Below are positions 13,091 to 19,594 of a stretch of 24,706 nt of DNA, one piece after another; within the stretch, counting starts at the first letter, position 1, and each line of letters begins with the position of its first letter. The position numbers and the translations under genes are program-made. Location: IMG/VR virus record IMGVR_UViG_3300044522_000429, positions 1 through 24,706 of that record; one strand, given 5' to 3'. The notes beneath the pieces were generated by a model. That model was not told where the DNA came from. It did no database searches and worked only from the letters and a program-made list of their open reading frames with translations. The stretch comes from a virus.

Positions 13091-13263
13091 AAGGCAAAAA
13101 ATATATTCCTAAAAAGAAACTCGACCAACTCGATGAGGTTGTCGATTTTGTAACGTGGTTACGTTTGGAGTGCGATTTCAATTCAATATACCTTTGGGAT
13201 TACAAAGGTCAAAATTTAACCTTAAACGAATTATTAATTATTTATAAAAAACGATATGAATAA
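13087..13263 (+). CDS. Small hypothetical protein
   Basis: 58 residues from ATG 13087, overlapping the membrane peptide stop (ATGA). A TTG start at 13051 would overlap that gene more and is not preferred. The N-terminus is basic (MKGKKYIPKKK), followed by LDEVVDFVTWLRLECDF. No domain is recognised. Confidence 0.55.
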   Translation: MKGKKYIPKKKLDQLDEVVDFVTWLRLECDFNSIYLWDYKGQNLTLNELLIIYKKRYE

Positions 13264-13348
13264 CAGAGAGGAATTAATTGTGGAAATATTAGCTTGGATT
13301 TCAGTGATAACTTTGGCGACCGCCTTAATTTATTTAATGACACGATAA
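13256..13348 (+). CDS. Tiny single-pass membrane peptide
   Basis: 30 residues: an acidic N-terminus (MNNREELIVE) followed by one hydrophobic helix (ILAWISVITLATALIYLM). It starts inside the end of the preceding gene and overlaps the next by TAATG. The function is unknown; it is the third such peptide in the early regions. Confidence 0.5.
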   Translation: MNNREELIVEILAWISVITLATALIYLMTR

Positions 13349-13530
13349 TGAAAATAACTATTGAATGCTACGGCAAAAAACACAGCGTTGAAACGCAAAA
13401 CGACGATTTAAATATCGACGAACATTTGCAAATCATTTACGGATTATTAATTCAGTTGACTTTTAATTCGGAATGTATTAAACACGGATTGCTAGATCTA
13501 GCTGATGAGATAAATAATTCAGCAATATGA
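13348..13530 (+). CDS. Small acidic hypothetical protein
   Basis: 60 residues from ATG 13348, sharing one base with the previous TAA. An upstream TTG at 13294 would run through the membrane peptide gene. The sequence begins MKITIECYGKKHSVE and continues with a helix (EHLQIIYGLLIQLTF). It overlaps the nuclease gene by ATGA. No family is recognised. Confidence 0.6.
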   Translation: MKITIECYGKKHSVETQNDDLNIDEHLQIIYGLLIQLTFNSECIKHGLLDLADEINNSAI

Positions 13531-13793
13531 CCGAACAGCAACTGCAAACTAAGATAAAAAAGAAACTACAGGCGGAGGGTTATTTTGTTACCAAACTAAT
13601 TAAGACCTCAACAAATGGCATTCCGGACTTATTAGCTATCAAAGACGGACAGGCGACGTTTATCGAAGTAAAAAAGGAAAATGGTATATTATCCCCTTTA
13701 CAAGGATTGAGACTCTCAGAGCTTAAAAAACACGGCTGTCAAGTTTATGTTTGGAGCGATTGGGGTGTGGAATTTAAAACAGATTTATCCTAA
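13527..13793 (+). CDS. VRR-NUC domain nuclease
   Basis: 88 residues, the usual length of stand-alone phage VRR-NUC proteins. The PD-(D/E)xK core is visible: GIPDLLAI (31-38; Asp34) and FIEVKK (45-50; Glu47, Lys49), with Glu3 at the N-terminus and SPLQ (56-59; Gln59) as in the VRR-NUC subfamily. These enzymes cut branched or Holliday-type DNA. It ends the P3 operon; P4 follows. Confidence 0.88.
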   Translation: MTEQQLQTKIKKKLQAEGYFVTKLIKTSTNGIPDLLAIKDGQATFIEVKKENGILSPLQGLRLSELKKHGCQVYVWSDWGVEFKTDLS

Positions 13794-13812
13794 ATTTGTT
13801 ACAAAATAACTT

Positions 13813-13849
13813 TTTAGCGTTATATCAATATAATTAGTATATTTGTAAA
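13813..13849 (+). promoter_or_regulatory. Promoter P4, nearly leaderless
   Basis: TATATTTG (13838-13845) lies four bases before the ATG at 13850, so transcription would begin at or next to the start codon. TTTAGCGTTAT (13813-13823), identical to 6135-6145, covers the -33 region. P4 would drive the sigma-like gene and the terminase genes. Confidence 0.68.
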
Positions 13850-14083
13850 ATGATAAAACCTTATACGATATCGACTCAAATGTGGTTGGAACAGGAAGAC
13901 GATAATCTTGGTTTCAATGGCTCTTATGTAGATTTTAGAGTCAACGTCGATAGTATTGACGGTTTTTGGGTTGAGGCTGACGACGAAATTGTTTTAATAA
14001 TTAGAGGGACGGCTTACTATATTGAGAACGAGACTCACGTTTTAAATTTTTTAAACGAGTTTTTTAATCCAATGCGATTGTGA
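13850..14083 (+). CDS. Small hypothetical protein at the start of the P4 operon
   Basis: 77 residues, acidic, with IDGFWVEADDEIVLIIRG and a C-terminal helix (THVLNFLNEFFNP). No domain is recognised. The ATG sits where P4 transcripts should start, and its end overlaps the sigma-like gene by four bases, so both would be made together. Confidence 0.65.
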   Translation: MIKPYTISTQMWLEQEDDNLGFNGSYVDFRVNVDSIDGFWVEADDEIVLIIRGTAYYIENETHVLNFLNEFFNPMRL

Positions 14084-14508
14084 TAATACACGAACTCGCT
14101 AAAAAAGACGCTCAATGGCGGAAAATGGCTTTACAAATTTGTAAAAACAAAGACTTAGCGGACGAGTTGGTGCAAAATATGTATATAAAACTATCGCAAA
14201 GAACTATTCCAGTCTCAGACGGATATATTTTCGTAACTTTGAGATCATTATTTTATGACTCTCTTAAAAATAACGATATTTTAATCGACGATTTTAGTAA
14301 ATTTGAAATCGAAGAGGAGGAATATTGCGAGGGAATTGATTATAAAGAGCTTTCAAAAGACCTAACTTGGTACGAAAGGACTTTATTTGAACTCTCAACG
14401 CTTCACGGACAGCGTGAACTCTCAAGACAAACCGGAATTCATATTCAAACTATTCACCGAGTTAATAAAATGGTAAAAATTAAATTAAATGGCAAAAAGA
14501 AAAACTAA
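14080..14508 (+). CDS. Sigma-70-like transcription factor
   Basis: 142 residues with a GTG start at 14080 overlapping the previous stop. Residues 8-65 resemble sigma region 2 (WRKMALQICKNKDLADELVQ, then MYIKLSQ and FVTLRSLFYDSL). Residues 97-135 look like the region 4 helix-turn-helix (WYERTLFELSTL, then ELSRQTGIHIQTIHRVNK). An acidic linker joins them. This is the layout of a short ECF-type sigma factor. Located just before the terminase genes, it may direct host RNA polymerase to late promoters. The sigma call is supported by pattern; the late role is inference. Confidence 0.7.
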   Translation: MIIHELAKKDAQWRKMALQICKNKDLADELVQNMYIKLSQRTIPVSDGYIFVTLRSLFYDSLKNNDILIDDFSKFEIEEEEYCEGIDYKELSKDLTWYERTLFELSTLHGQRELSRQTGIHIQTIHRVNKMVKIKLNGKKKN

Positions 14509-14866
14509 AAAAGAAATTCAAGGATTGGGCGACGTAGTTGCAGCCGTAACCTCAGCCGTTGGGATTGAGCCTTGCGATAATTGCAAAGACAGACAATTCT
14601 CTTTAAACCGACTTTTTAACTTTAAAAAGGTAAAATCGGAAATGACTCCAAACGATAAGGAGCATTTTAGAATATTCTTAGACGTAAAAGGTCAAAGGAT
14701 AATCGACGGAAGACGAACTGAGTTAATTTTCGAGGACGTTGACTATTTAAACGGACTTTATAAATACTATTTTGGGATTGATAACTCAAATTGCCCGAAT
14801 TGCTCCAAAGTTCACGAAACGATTATCAAAGATTTATATAAATTATACAGTTTTGAAAGTAACTAA
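14489..14866 (+). CDS. Conserved-type phage protein with two CxxC pairs
   Basis: 125 residues, overlapping the sigma-like gene by 20 bases. It begins MAKRKTKKEIQGLGDVV. It has CDNC (29-32), DRQFSLNRLFNF (34-45) and CPNC (102-105), so it may bind zinc. Genes of this type, with GLGDVV followed by a Cys pair and LNxLFxF, are common upstream of terminases in Bacteroidetes phages as far as I recall. The function is unknown. Confidence 0.7.
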   Translation: MAKRKTKKEIQGLGDVVAAVTSAVGIEPCDNCKDRQFSLNRLFNFKKVKSEMTPNDKEHFRIFLDVKGQRIIDGRRTELIFEDVDYLNGLYKYYFGIDNSNCPNCSKVHETIIKDLYKLYSFESN

Positions 14867-15080
14867 AAAACAACAACAAGCCGAATTTTATCAATTCCTC
14901 GATGCTATAATTGAAAACGCACCAGCAGACCTCTCAGTTAACGAAATTTGGATGCCGGACAACTTATTCAAGTTATTAAAAACGAAGTCTTACAAGGGGT
15001 TTAAAATGTTTACTTCGATGTTTTTAACGAATAACGAAGTAATTTTGGGGAGATATAACGGCACCGCTCAAATTAATTAA
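14853..15080 (+). CDS. Small phage protein upstream of terminase
   Basis: 75 residues if translation starts at TTG 14853, which overlaps the previous gene by 14 bases. A longer frame from 14772 is possible but would overlap by 95 bases. It has LKVTKKQQQAEFYQFLDAI, then NEIWMPDNLFKLL. The fold appears helical at the N-terminus. No family is recognised. The start is uncertain because no ATG fits. Confidence 0.55.
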   Translation: MKVTKKQQQAEFYQFLDAIIENAPADLSVNEIWMPDNLFKLLKTKSYKGFKMFTSMFLTNNEVILGRYNGTAQIN

Positions 15081-15084
15081 TTAA

Positions 15085-15405
15085 TTGAACATTCAAAATA
15101 TTTCAATTTTGACAGATAAAAGGAAATTTAACGGAGGTTCAAGAGCAGTTGTTCGACCAGACGACAAACGTCTAATGACAAAGTCCGAAATGCAAGACAC
15201 TTACGAGCGATTGAAACCTTTTTTACCGGAGGCTATATTGCAACTCGAGGCAGCGATGCAAGCTGGAGAAAAATGGGCGATTGAATTGTGGTTTAAATAC
15301 TTCTTTGGAATGCCAAGGCAGACAATCGACCAGCATATAAGTATTGAGAAACCGATTTTTAATTCCTTAGATTTGGATGTTTCAAAAGACGACGGCTCAG
15401 AGTAA
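15085..15405 (+). CDS. Terminase small subunit candidate
   Basis: 106 residues from TTG 15085; no ATG is available at the right place. It overlaps the large subunit gene by 29 bases. The C-terminal part (TYERLKPFLPEAILQLEAAM, then WFKYFFGMPRQTID) resembles small terminase-type or DNA-binding regions that precede TerL in such phages. It would recognise phage DNA for packaging. The call is based on position, size and this pattern; no classic HTH is obvious. Confidence 0.65.
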   Translation: MNIQNISILTDKRKFNGGSRAVVRPDDKRLMTKSEMQDTYERLKPFLPEAILQLEAAMQAGEKWAIELWFKYFFGMPRQTIDQHISIEKPIFNSLDLDVSKDDGSE

Positions 15406-16540
15406 AATTGCCAAACTAAGAAAACGAGTTAGGATTGTGCAAGGTGGGACGAGTAGTTCCAAAACGTTTTCGATATTGCCTTTACTTATTACTTACGCTA
15501 TTGAAAACCCATTTTCGGAAATATCTATAGTTAGTGAGAGCATTCCCCATTTAAAAAGGGGAGCTTTAAAAGACTTCCAAAAGATAATGTTAATGACTGA
15601 CAACTATCGAGATGCTAATTTCAATCGGTCGTCTTTAAAATATACATTTTCAAATAATTCCTATATTGAATTTTTTAGCGTCGACCAACCCGACAAGCTA
15701 AGAGGAGCGAGACGTGATATTCTATTTATAAATGAGTGCAATAATATTGACTTTGAAAGTTATCAACAACTCGCAATCCGGACCAAAAAATTTATATACC
15801 TTGACTACAATCCAACGAATGAGTTTTGGGTGCAAACGGAACTTTTAAACGATGCCGACTCTGACTTTGTCGTATTGACTTACAAAGATAACGAGGCACT
15901 CGATCCAGCAATCGTTCGAGAGATTGAGAAAGCAAAAGACAAAGCACTTACGTCAACGTATTGGGCGAACTGGTGGAATGTTTACGGACTCGGTCAACTT
16001 GGCTCACTTGAGGGAGTGATATTCCAAAATTGGGAGCAAATCGATACCATACCAACGGAGGCGAAATTTTTAGGAACGGGACTCGATTTCGGTTACTCGA
16101 ATGATCCGACAGCGCATATTGCAATATACGATTATAACGGCAAAATTATCGTTGACGAGTTGATTTATAGCACCTCACTTTTAAACTCCGATATTATTAG
16201 ACTAATGAAACAGGAACGAACAGCGCCAATTTGGGCAGACTCAGCCGAGCCGAAGTCAATCGAGGAAATAAGACGAGCGGGTTTCAATATCAAACCAGTT
16301 GTTAAAGGTGCCGACTCAATCAATTATGGAATATCGGTACTTCAACAAAAGGACATTTTAGTTACTAAGTCAAGCATTAATCTAATTAAAGAGCTGAGGA
16401 GTTATAGTTGGGACGTTGACAAAACAGGAAAAAAATTAAACCGACCTATCGACGAATTTAACCACGCAATCGACGCTCTTAGGTACTTTGCAATGATGAG
16501 CCTGGCGATAAAACCACATCGCAAGGTGATTATCACGTAA
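15377..16540 (+). CDS. terL: Terminase large subunit
   Basis: 387 residues. The ATPase domain has the Walker A variant GGTSSSKT (23-30) and Walker B DILFINE (114-120). The motif YLDYNPT (141-147) follows. The RNase H-like nuclease domain has Asp237 in LDFGYSNDP, Asp288 in WADSAEP, and Asp366 in NHAIDALRY. This is the packaging motor that cuts and pumps DNA into proheads. It is slightly short but complete. The tail chaperone gene follows after 57 bases, not a portal gene, which is unusual. A weak hairpin (16533-16537 with 16545-16549) spans the stop. Confidence 0.95.
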   Translation: MFQKTTAQSKIAKLRKRVRIVQGGTSSSKTFSILPLLITYAIENPFSEISIVSESIPHLKRGALKDFQKIMLMTDNYRDANFNRSSLKYTFSNNSYIEFFSVDQPDKLRGARRDILFINECNNIDFESYQQLAIRTKKFIYLDYNPTNEFWVQTELLNDADSDFVVLTYKDNEALDPAIVREIEKAKDKALTSTYWANWWNVYGLGQLGSLEGVIFQNWEQIDTIPTEAKFLGTGLDFGYSNDPTAHIAIYDYNGKIIVDELIYSTSLLNSDIIRLMKQERTAPIWADSAEPKSIEEIRRAGFNIKPVVKGADSINYGISVLQQKDILVTKSSINLIKELRSYSWDVDKTGKKLNRPIDEFNHAIDALRYFAMMSLAIKPHRKVIIT

Positions 16541-16597
16541 TTTTCGTGAAAACAACTTATTTTTATAAACAAAATCACTTTTTTTAGTTATATATAT

Positions 16598-17290
16598 ATG
16601 AGAGTAGTAATTCCAACGGATTTAAAGGAGATTAAATTGTCTCAATATTTGAGATATTTAAAAGTATTAAAAGACAACCAAGACGATGAGACCTTTGTGT
16701 GCATTCAAATGGTTGCTATATTTTGTAACCTTAGCGTGTCTGACGTTATGAAAATACCAGTTAACGATTTCGCTGAAATAGTGGAAAATTTGGCTAAGGT
16801 ATTGGATCAAAAACCCGAGAGAGTTAAAACATTTAAAATGAACGGGGTTGAATACGGTTTTATTCCAAACTTAGATAAAATGACACTTGGCGAACACGCA
16901 ACGATTGACTCATTACTCGGCAACGATGAGAATTTAAGTTTATTGATGTCGGTAATGTACCGCCCAATAACAAAAAAGATTTATCCATTTTATACAATTG
17001 AGGCATACGACGGAGACGAAAGCAAAGCGGAGTTATTTAACGATGTAAGAATGGACGTAGTAATCGGATCAATACTTTTTTTTTGGAATTTAAGCAAGGA
17101 ATTATTGAGCAATATCCTATTGCATTTGGAGAGCAAGGCGACGAGGGAGGGGAAATCTCTCGAGGAGGTTTTGGAGAGCGGTGGGGGTGGTTTCAATCTT
17201 TTGTTCGACTTTCGAGAGAGCTTGGAATTAAACCTAGAGAAGTTGGAAGCGAGCCTCTTCACGAGTCACTCACGCTTTTATCTTACTTAA
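16598..17290 (+). CDS. Tail assembly chaperone (G-like), frame 0 product
   Basis: 230 residues, soluble. The N-terminal part (KEIKLSQYLRYLKVLKDN, then VCIQMVAIFCNLSVSDVM) and middle (EHATIDSLLGNDENLSLLM) follow the pattern of tail assembly chaperones of Bacteroidetes phages. It reaches the run CTT TTT TTT TGG (17075-17086) encoding LFFW, then continues 68 residues before TAA. The run is a -1 slippery site; see the 17083-17343 frame. It would coat the tape measure protein before tail tube growth. Position just upstream of tail genes fits. Confidence 0.75.
   Translation: MRVVIPTDLKEIKLSQYLRYLKVLKDNQDDETFVCIQMVAIFCNLSVSDVMKIPVNDFAEIVENLAKVLDQKPERVKTFKMNGVEYGFIPNLDKMTLGEHATIDSLLGNDENLSLLMSVMYRPITKKIYPFYTIEAYDGDESKAELFNDVRMDVVIGSILFFWNLSKELLSNILLHLESKATREGKSLEEVLESGGGGFNLLFDFRESLELNLEKLEASLFTSHSRFYLT
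17077..17083 (+). other. Slippery heptamer for -1 ribosomal frameshift
   Basis: Nine T residues (17076-17084) provide T TTT TTT in frame 0. After a -1 slip both tRNAs re-pair with TTT, and reading continues at TTG GAA TTT into the frame that ends at 17343. Programmed -1 frameshifting between chaperone genes is a conserved feature of long-tailed phages. Confidence 0.65.
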
Positions 17291-17343
17291 TCGACGAAAG
17301 TAAAGAGGAGGCAAAACAAATTAAAAATCACTTTAAAAAATGA
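17083..17343 (+). CDS. Tail chaperone extension (GT-like), made by frameshift
   Basis: This 86-residue frame overlaps the end of the chaperone frame for 207 bases. Its end, RWGWFQSFVRLSRELGI and then LHESLTLLSYLIDESKEE, resembles the T part of G-GT chaperones, with a GWF motif and a charged helical end. No ATG is present; a TTG at 17083 lies in the slippery site itself, so entry by -1 frameshift is more likely. The predicted fusion has 162 frame 0 residues plus 86, 248 in all. The stop overlaps the next gene by ATGA, which supports that this frame is translated. Confidence 0.65.
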   Translation: MEFKQGIIEQYPIAFGEQGDEGGEISRGGFGERWGWFQSFVRLSRELGIKPREVGSEPLHESLTLLSYLIDESKEEAKQIKNHFKK

Positions 17344-17804
17344 GAGCATTTTATCAGGCAATAGAATATATTAAGAGTACGTTGGAAAACGCACCGCTTT
17401 TGAATACCATAACTCACGGCACAGACATAATCGACAATGTTAAAAAAAATATATTCCCACTTGCTCACATTAATATCCTCAGCTCGTCAATTAGCTCTGG
17501 AGTTGTTAATTTTACTTTTGAAATTGCTGTTGTAGATATTCGGAATATCTCAAAAATCAAAATCAATGACAAATTTTTAGGGAATGACAACGAGCTTGAC
17601 AACTTAAACACTTGTCACGCCATTTTGAATTATATGATTACTCAAATGAGATTGCAACGAAGTGAGGACGATATTGAATTGCAAAACGATCCGACTTTAC
17701 AGCCAATCCTTTTAGCGTTTACAAACGCCTTAGACGGTTGGAAGTGTGATATTGAAATAAGCGTACCGAATAACGATTTTAGTGTTTGTATAATTGGAGA
17801 CTAA
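17340..17804 (+). CDS. Tail terminator or head-tail joining protein candidate
   Basis: 154 residues. It has AFYQAIEYIKSTLENAP at the start and a central beta region (VVNFTFEIAVVDIRNISK). It ends with CDIEISVPNND. The pattern of an N-terminal helix, edge strands and DGWxxDIE at the end is that of small tail-completion proteins in Bacteroidetes phages, to my memory. It is coupled by ATGA to the chaperone extension. The exact position in the virion is not provable here. Confidence 0.55.
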   Translation: MRAFYQAIEYIKSTLENAPLLNTITHGTDIIDNVKKNIFPLAHINILSSSISSGVVNFTFEIAVVDIRNISKIKINDKFLGNDNELDNLNTCHAILNYMITQMRLQRSEDDIELQNDPTLQPILLAFTNALDGWKCDIEISVPNNDFSVCIIGD

Positions 17805-18318
17805 AAACGTACAGCAAGCCTTAAACGAGTTCGGAGCGTCCGTAGTTGAGCGAGCGAGGCTTAATTTAAAAACTGGAGGACGTTACGGAACGCATAACGC
17901 ATCCGGTCAATTATCAAAGTCTTTAGATTACAAAACCAAAGAGAGTAAAAATTCAATCTCGTTTGACTTTTACGCTGAGAGTTATTGGAAGGAGTTAGAT
18001 TTTGGAACAAAAGGGAGTGAGTCAAGTGCAAAAGCTCCAAACTCTCCTTATAAAGCACAAGCCTCAAGGGGCGCAATTGATAAATGGGTAATTCGCAAAG
18101 GCATTCAAGGAGTGCGGGGGGCTGGAGGTCAATTTGCAAATCGTCGAATGATGGTAACGTCAATCACAAACTCGATAAATAGGACAGGAACTTACGAGAC
18201 GAGATTTTTTAGAAGTGCCTTTGATTTGGAATATAAAAATTTTGATAATAATATAGTTGAAAAATACGGCTTAGATTTGGAGTCATTTTTGAAATTTACA
18301 CTAAAAGATAATTTATAA
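17794..18318 (+). CDS. HK97 gp10-like tail completion protein candidate
   Basis: 174 residues from TTG 17794, overlapping the previous gene by 11 bases. The N-terminus (NEFGASVVERARLNL, then GQLSKSLDYK) and SYWKELDFGTKG, with a later KWVIRKGI, match the layout of gp10-type neck/tail-completion proteins, in which the glycine-rich loop follows a Y-x-x-x-x-D/E-F/Y-G motif. It would act at the head-tail junction. The second half contains a basic Gly-rich stretch. Confidence 0.6.
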   Translation: METKNVQQALNEFGASVVERARLNLKTGGRYGTHNASGQLSKSLDYKTKESKNSISFDFYAESYWKELDFGTKGSESSAKAPNSPYKAQASRGAIDKWVIRKGIQGVRGAGGQFANRRMMVTSITNSINRTGTYETRFFRSAFDLEYKNFDNNIVEKYGLDLESFLKFTLKDNL

Positions 18319-18479
18319 TGAATATAGTTAAAATTTATAGAGAAAACGATACAATTCCAACTTTTACAATAAAGAGTGAAAATGCAATTGACTCAAGTCA
18401 ATATATAATTTTATGGGATTGTAAAGAAGAAATATATATTAATGAAGAATTGATTGACACAAAATATCATACAGTATGA
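18318..18479 (+). CDS. Small hypothetical protein in tail module
   Basis: 53 residues. The ATG shares a base with the previous stop (TAATG), and the end overlaps the next gene by ATGA. It begins MNIVKIYRENDTIPTFTIK and is acidic towards the end. Such tight coupling supports translation. No family is recognised; it may be a minor tail or assembly protein. Confidence 0.6.
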   Translation: MNIVKIYRENDTIPTFTIKSENAIDSSQYIILWDCKEEIYINEELIDTKYHTV

Positions 18480-19594
18480 AAGTAGTTAAAGTTAGAAGTC
18501 CGTTTATAATACAAATAAATGAAACGGCTCAAATAGGTAGTAAAATAGAAATATTTATTTGGAATTATGGAGGCTCAGCTCCAGCAACTCCAACTTATAC
18601 TTTGAGTAAACCGATACCGACTACAAATCAAAGATTGACGTCTTATAATGTTTCAAACTTTGTTAAAGAATATATCGATAACATAAAAGCAACTTACGTT
18701 CCATTTTACGGAGAGCTTGAACAAAATAATGAATGGGCATTTTTTCAAGTAAAAAGATATAAATTAGTAGGAACTACATATACGCTTTTAGATACTATAG
18801 ATTATGTGGGTGTAAATGGTTTCACTAATTATACAGACGGAATACAAAACCCAAGCGAAGTAAAATTATTATTATTAGCAAACCCAAATATTAATAATTA
18901 TTACTATTCTCAATCTATATATCCAAATGGATTAACTCAATATTTTAATTTATTAATAGACAAACCAACTACAAACACAACCACAATAGATGTAAAATAT
19001 GAGAGAATTGATGGTGCTGTTTATTCATTTACTAATAATTTAGCAGTTGGATTTGGTGGAATTTTTAATATTGCTCAACCTATTACACCAGTAAAAGCTA
19101 ATGGTAATTTTATTAACGGTTGCAAGGTTACAATAACATACACTCCAGCAACTGGAAGTGCTATAATTTTACCATCGTTTTTTACATATCCAGTTTGTGA
19201 GCCTAAATATACGCCAGTACTTTGTGATTTTATAAATCGTTACGGTGGGTGGCAAACAATTACTTTTTTTAAGGCTCAAACAAATAACATAACAGCTAAA
19301 AGCGACGAATATAAATTGATGCCAAAAGAGGTGGATTACAATGTATTTAGAGGACAGAGCAAATCGTTTAATTTTAACGGAAGTCAAAACGTAATTTTAA
19401 ACACAGGTTGGGTTGACGAGAATTATAGCGAGTTAATAACTGACTTACTTTTAAGCGAGACTGTTTTATTAGATCAAAAGCCAGTTAATTTAAAAACTCA
19501 AAGCTCAGAGCTAAAAACAAAGGTAAAAAATAGACTTATTAATTATACAATAGAATTTGAATATAATTATAATTTAATTAACGACGTTATATAA
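18476..19594 (+). CDS. Large tail protein of a Bacteroidetes phage family
   Basis: 372 residues, strongly beta-rich. Characteristic parts are VRSPFIIQINE (6-16), TYTLSKPIPTTNQRLTSYN (about 40-59) and, in the second half, VCEPKYTPVLCDFINRYGGW. I recall these motifs in tail or baseplate proteins near tape measure genes in Bacteroidetes phages and prophages. It is followed by the 718-residue tail protein with no gap. It is likely a distal tail or tail-tip component; the exact role is inferred from position. Confidence 0.65.
   Translation: MKVVKVRSPFIIQINETAQIGSKIEIFIWNYGGSAPATPTYTLSKPIPTTNQRLTSYNVSNFVKEYIDNIKATYVPFYGELEQNNEWAFFQVKRYKLVGTTYTLLDTIDYVGVNGFTNYTDGIQNPSEVKLLLLANPNINNYYYSQSIYPNGLTQYFNLLIDKPTTNTTTIDVKYERIDGAVYSFTNNLAVGFGGIFNIAQPITPVKANGNFINGCKVTITYTPATGSAIILPSFFTYPVCEPKYTPVLCDFINRYGGWQTITFFKAQTNNITAKSDEYKLMPKEVDYNVFRGQSKSFNFNGSQNVILNTGWVDENYSELITDLLLSETVLLDQKPVNLKTQSSELKTKVKNRLINYTIEFEYNYNLINDVI

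Noticed and set aside
16533-16549. Terminator at the end of terL
   Set aside because: TCACG/CGTGA is only 5 bp with a 7-base loop and no adjacent T-run.
16990-17262. Minus-strand ORF opposite the chaperone overlap
   Set aside because: It is a shadow of the dual-coded chaperone region, with low-complexity Ser/Leu/Lys composition.
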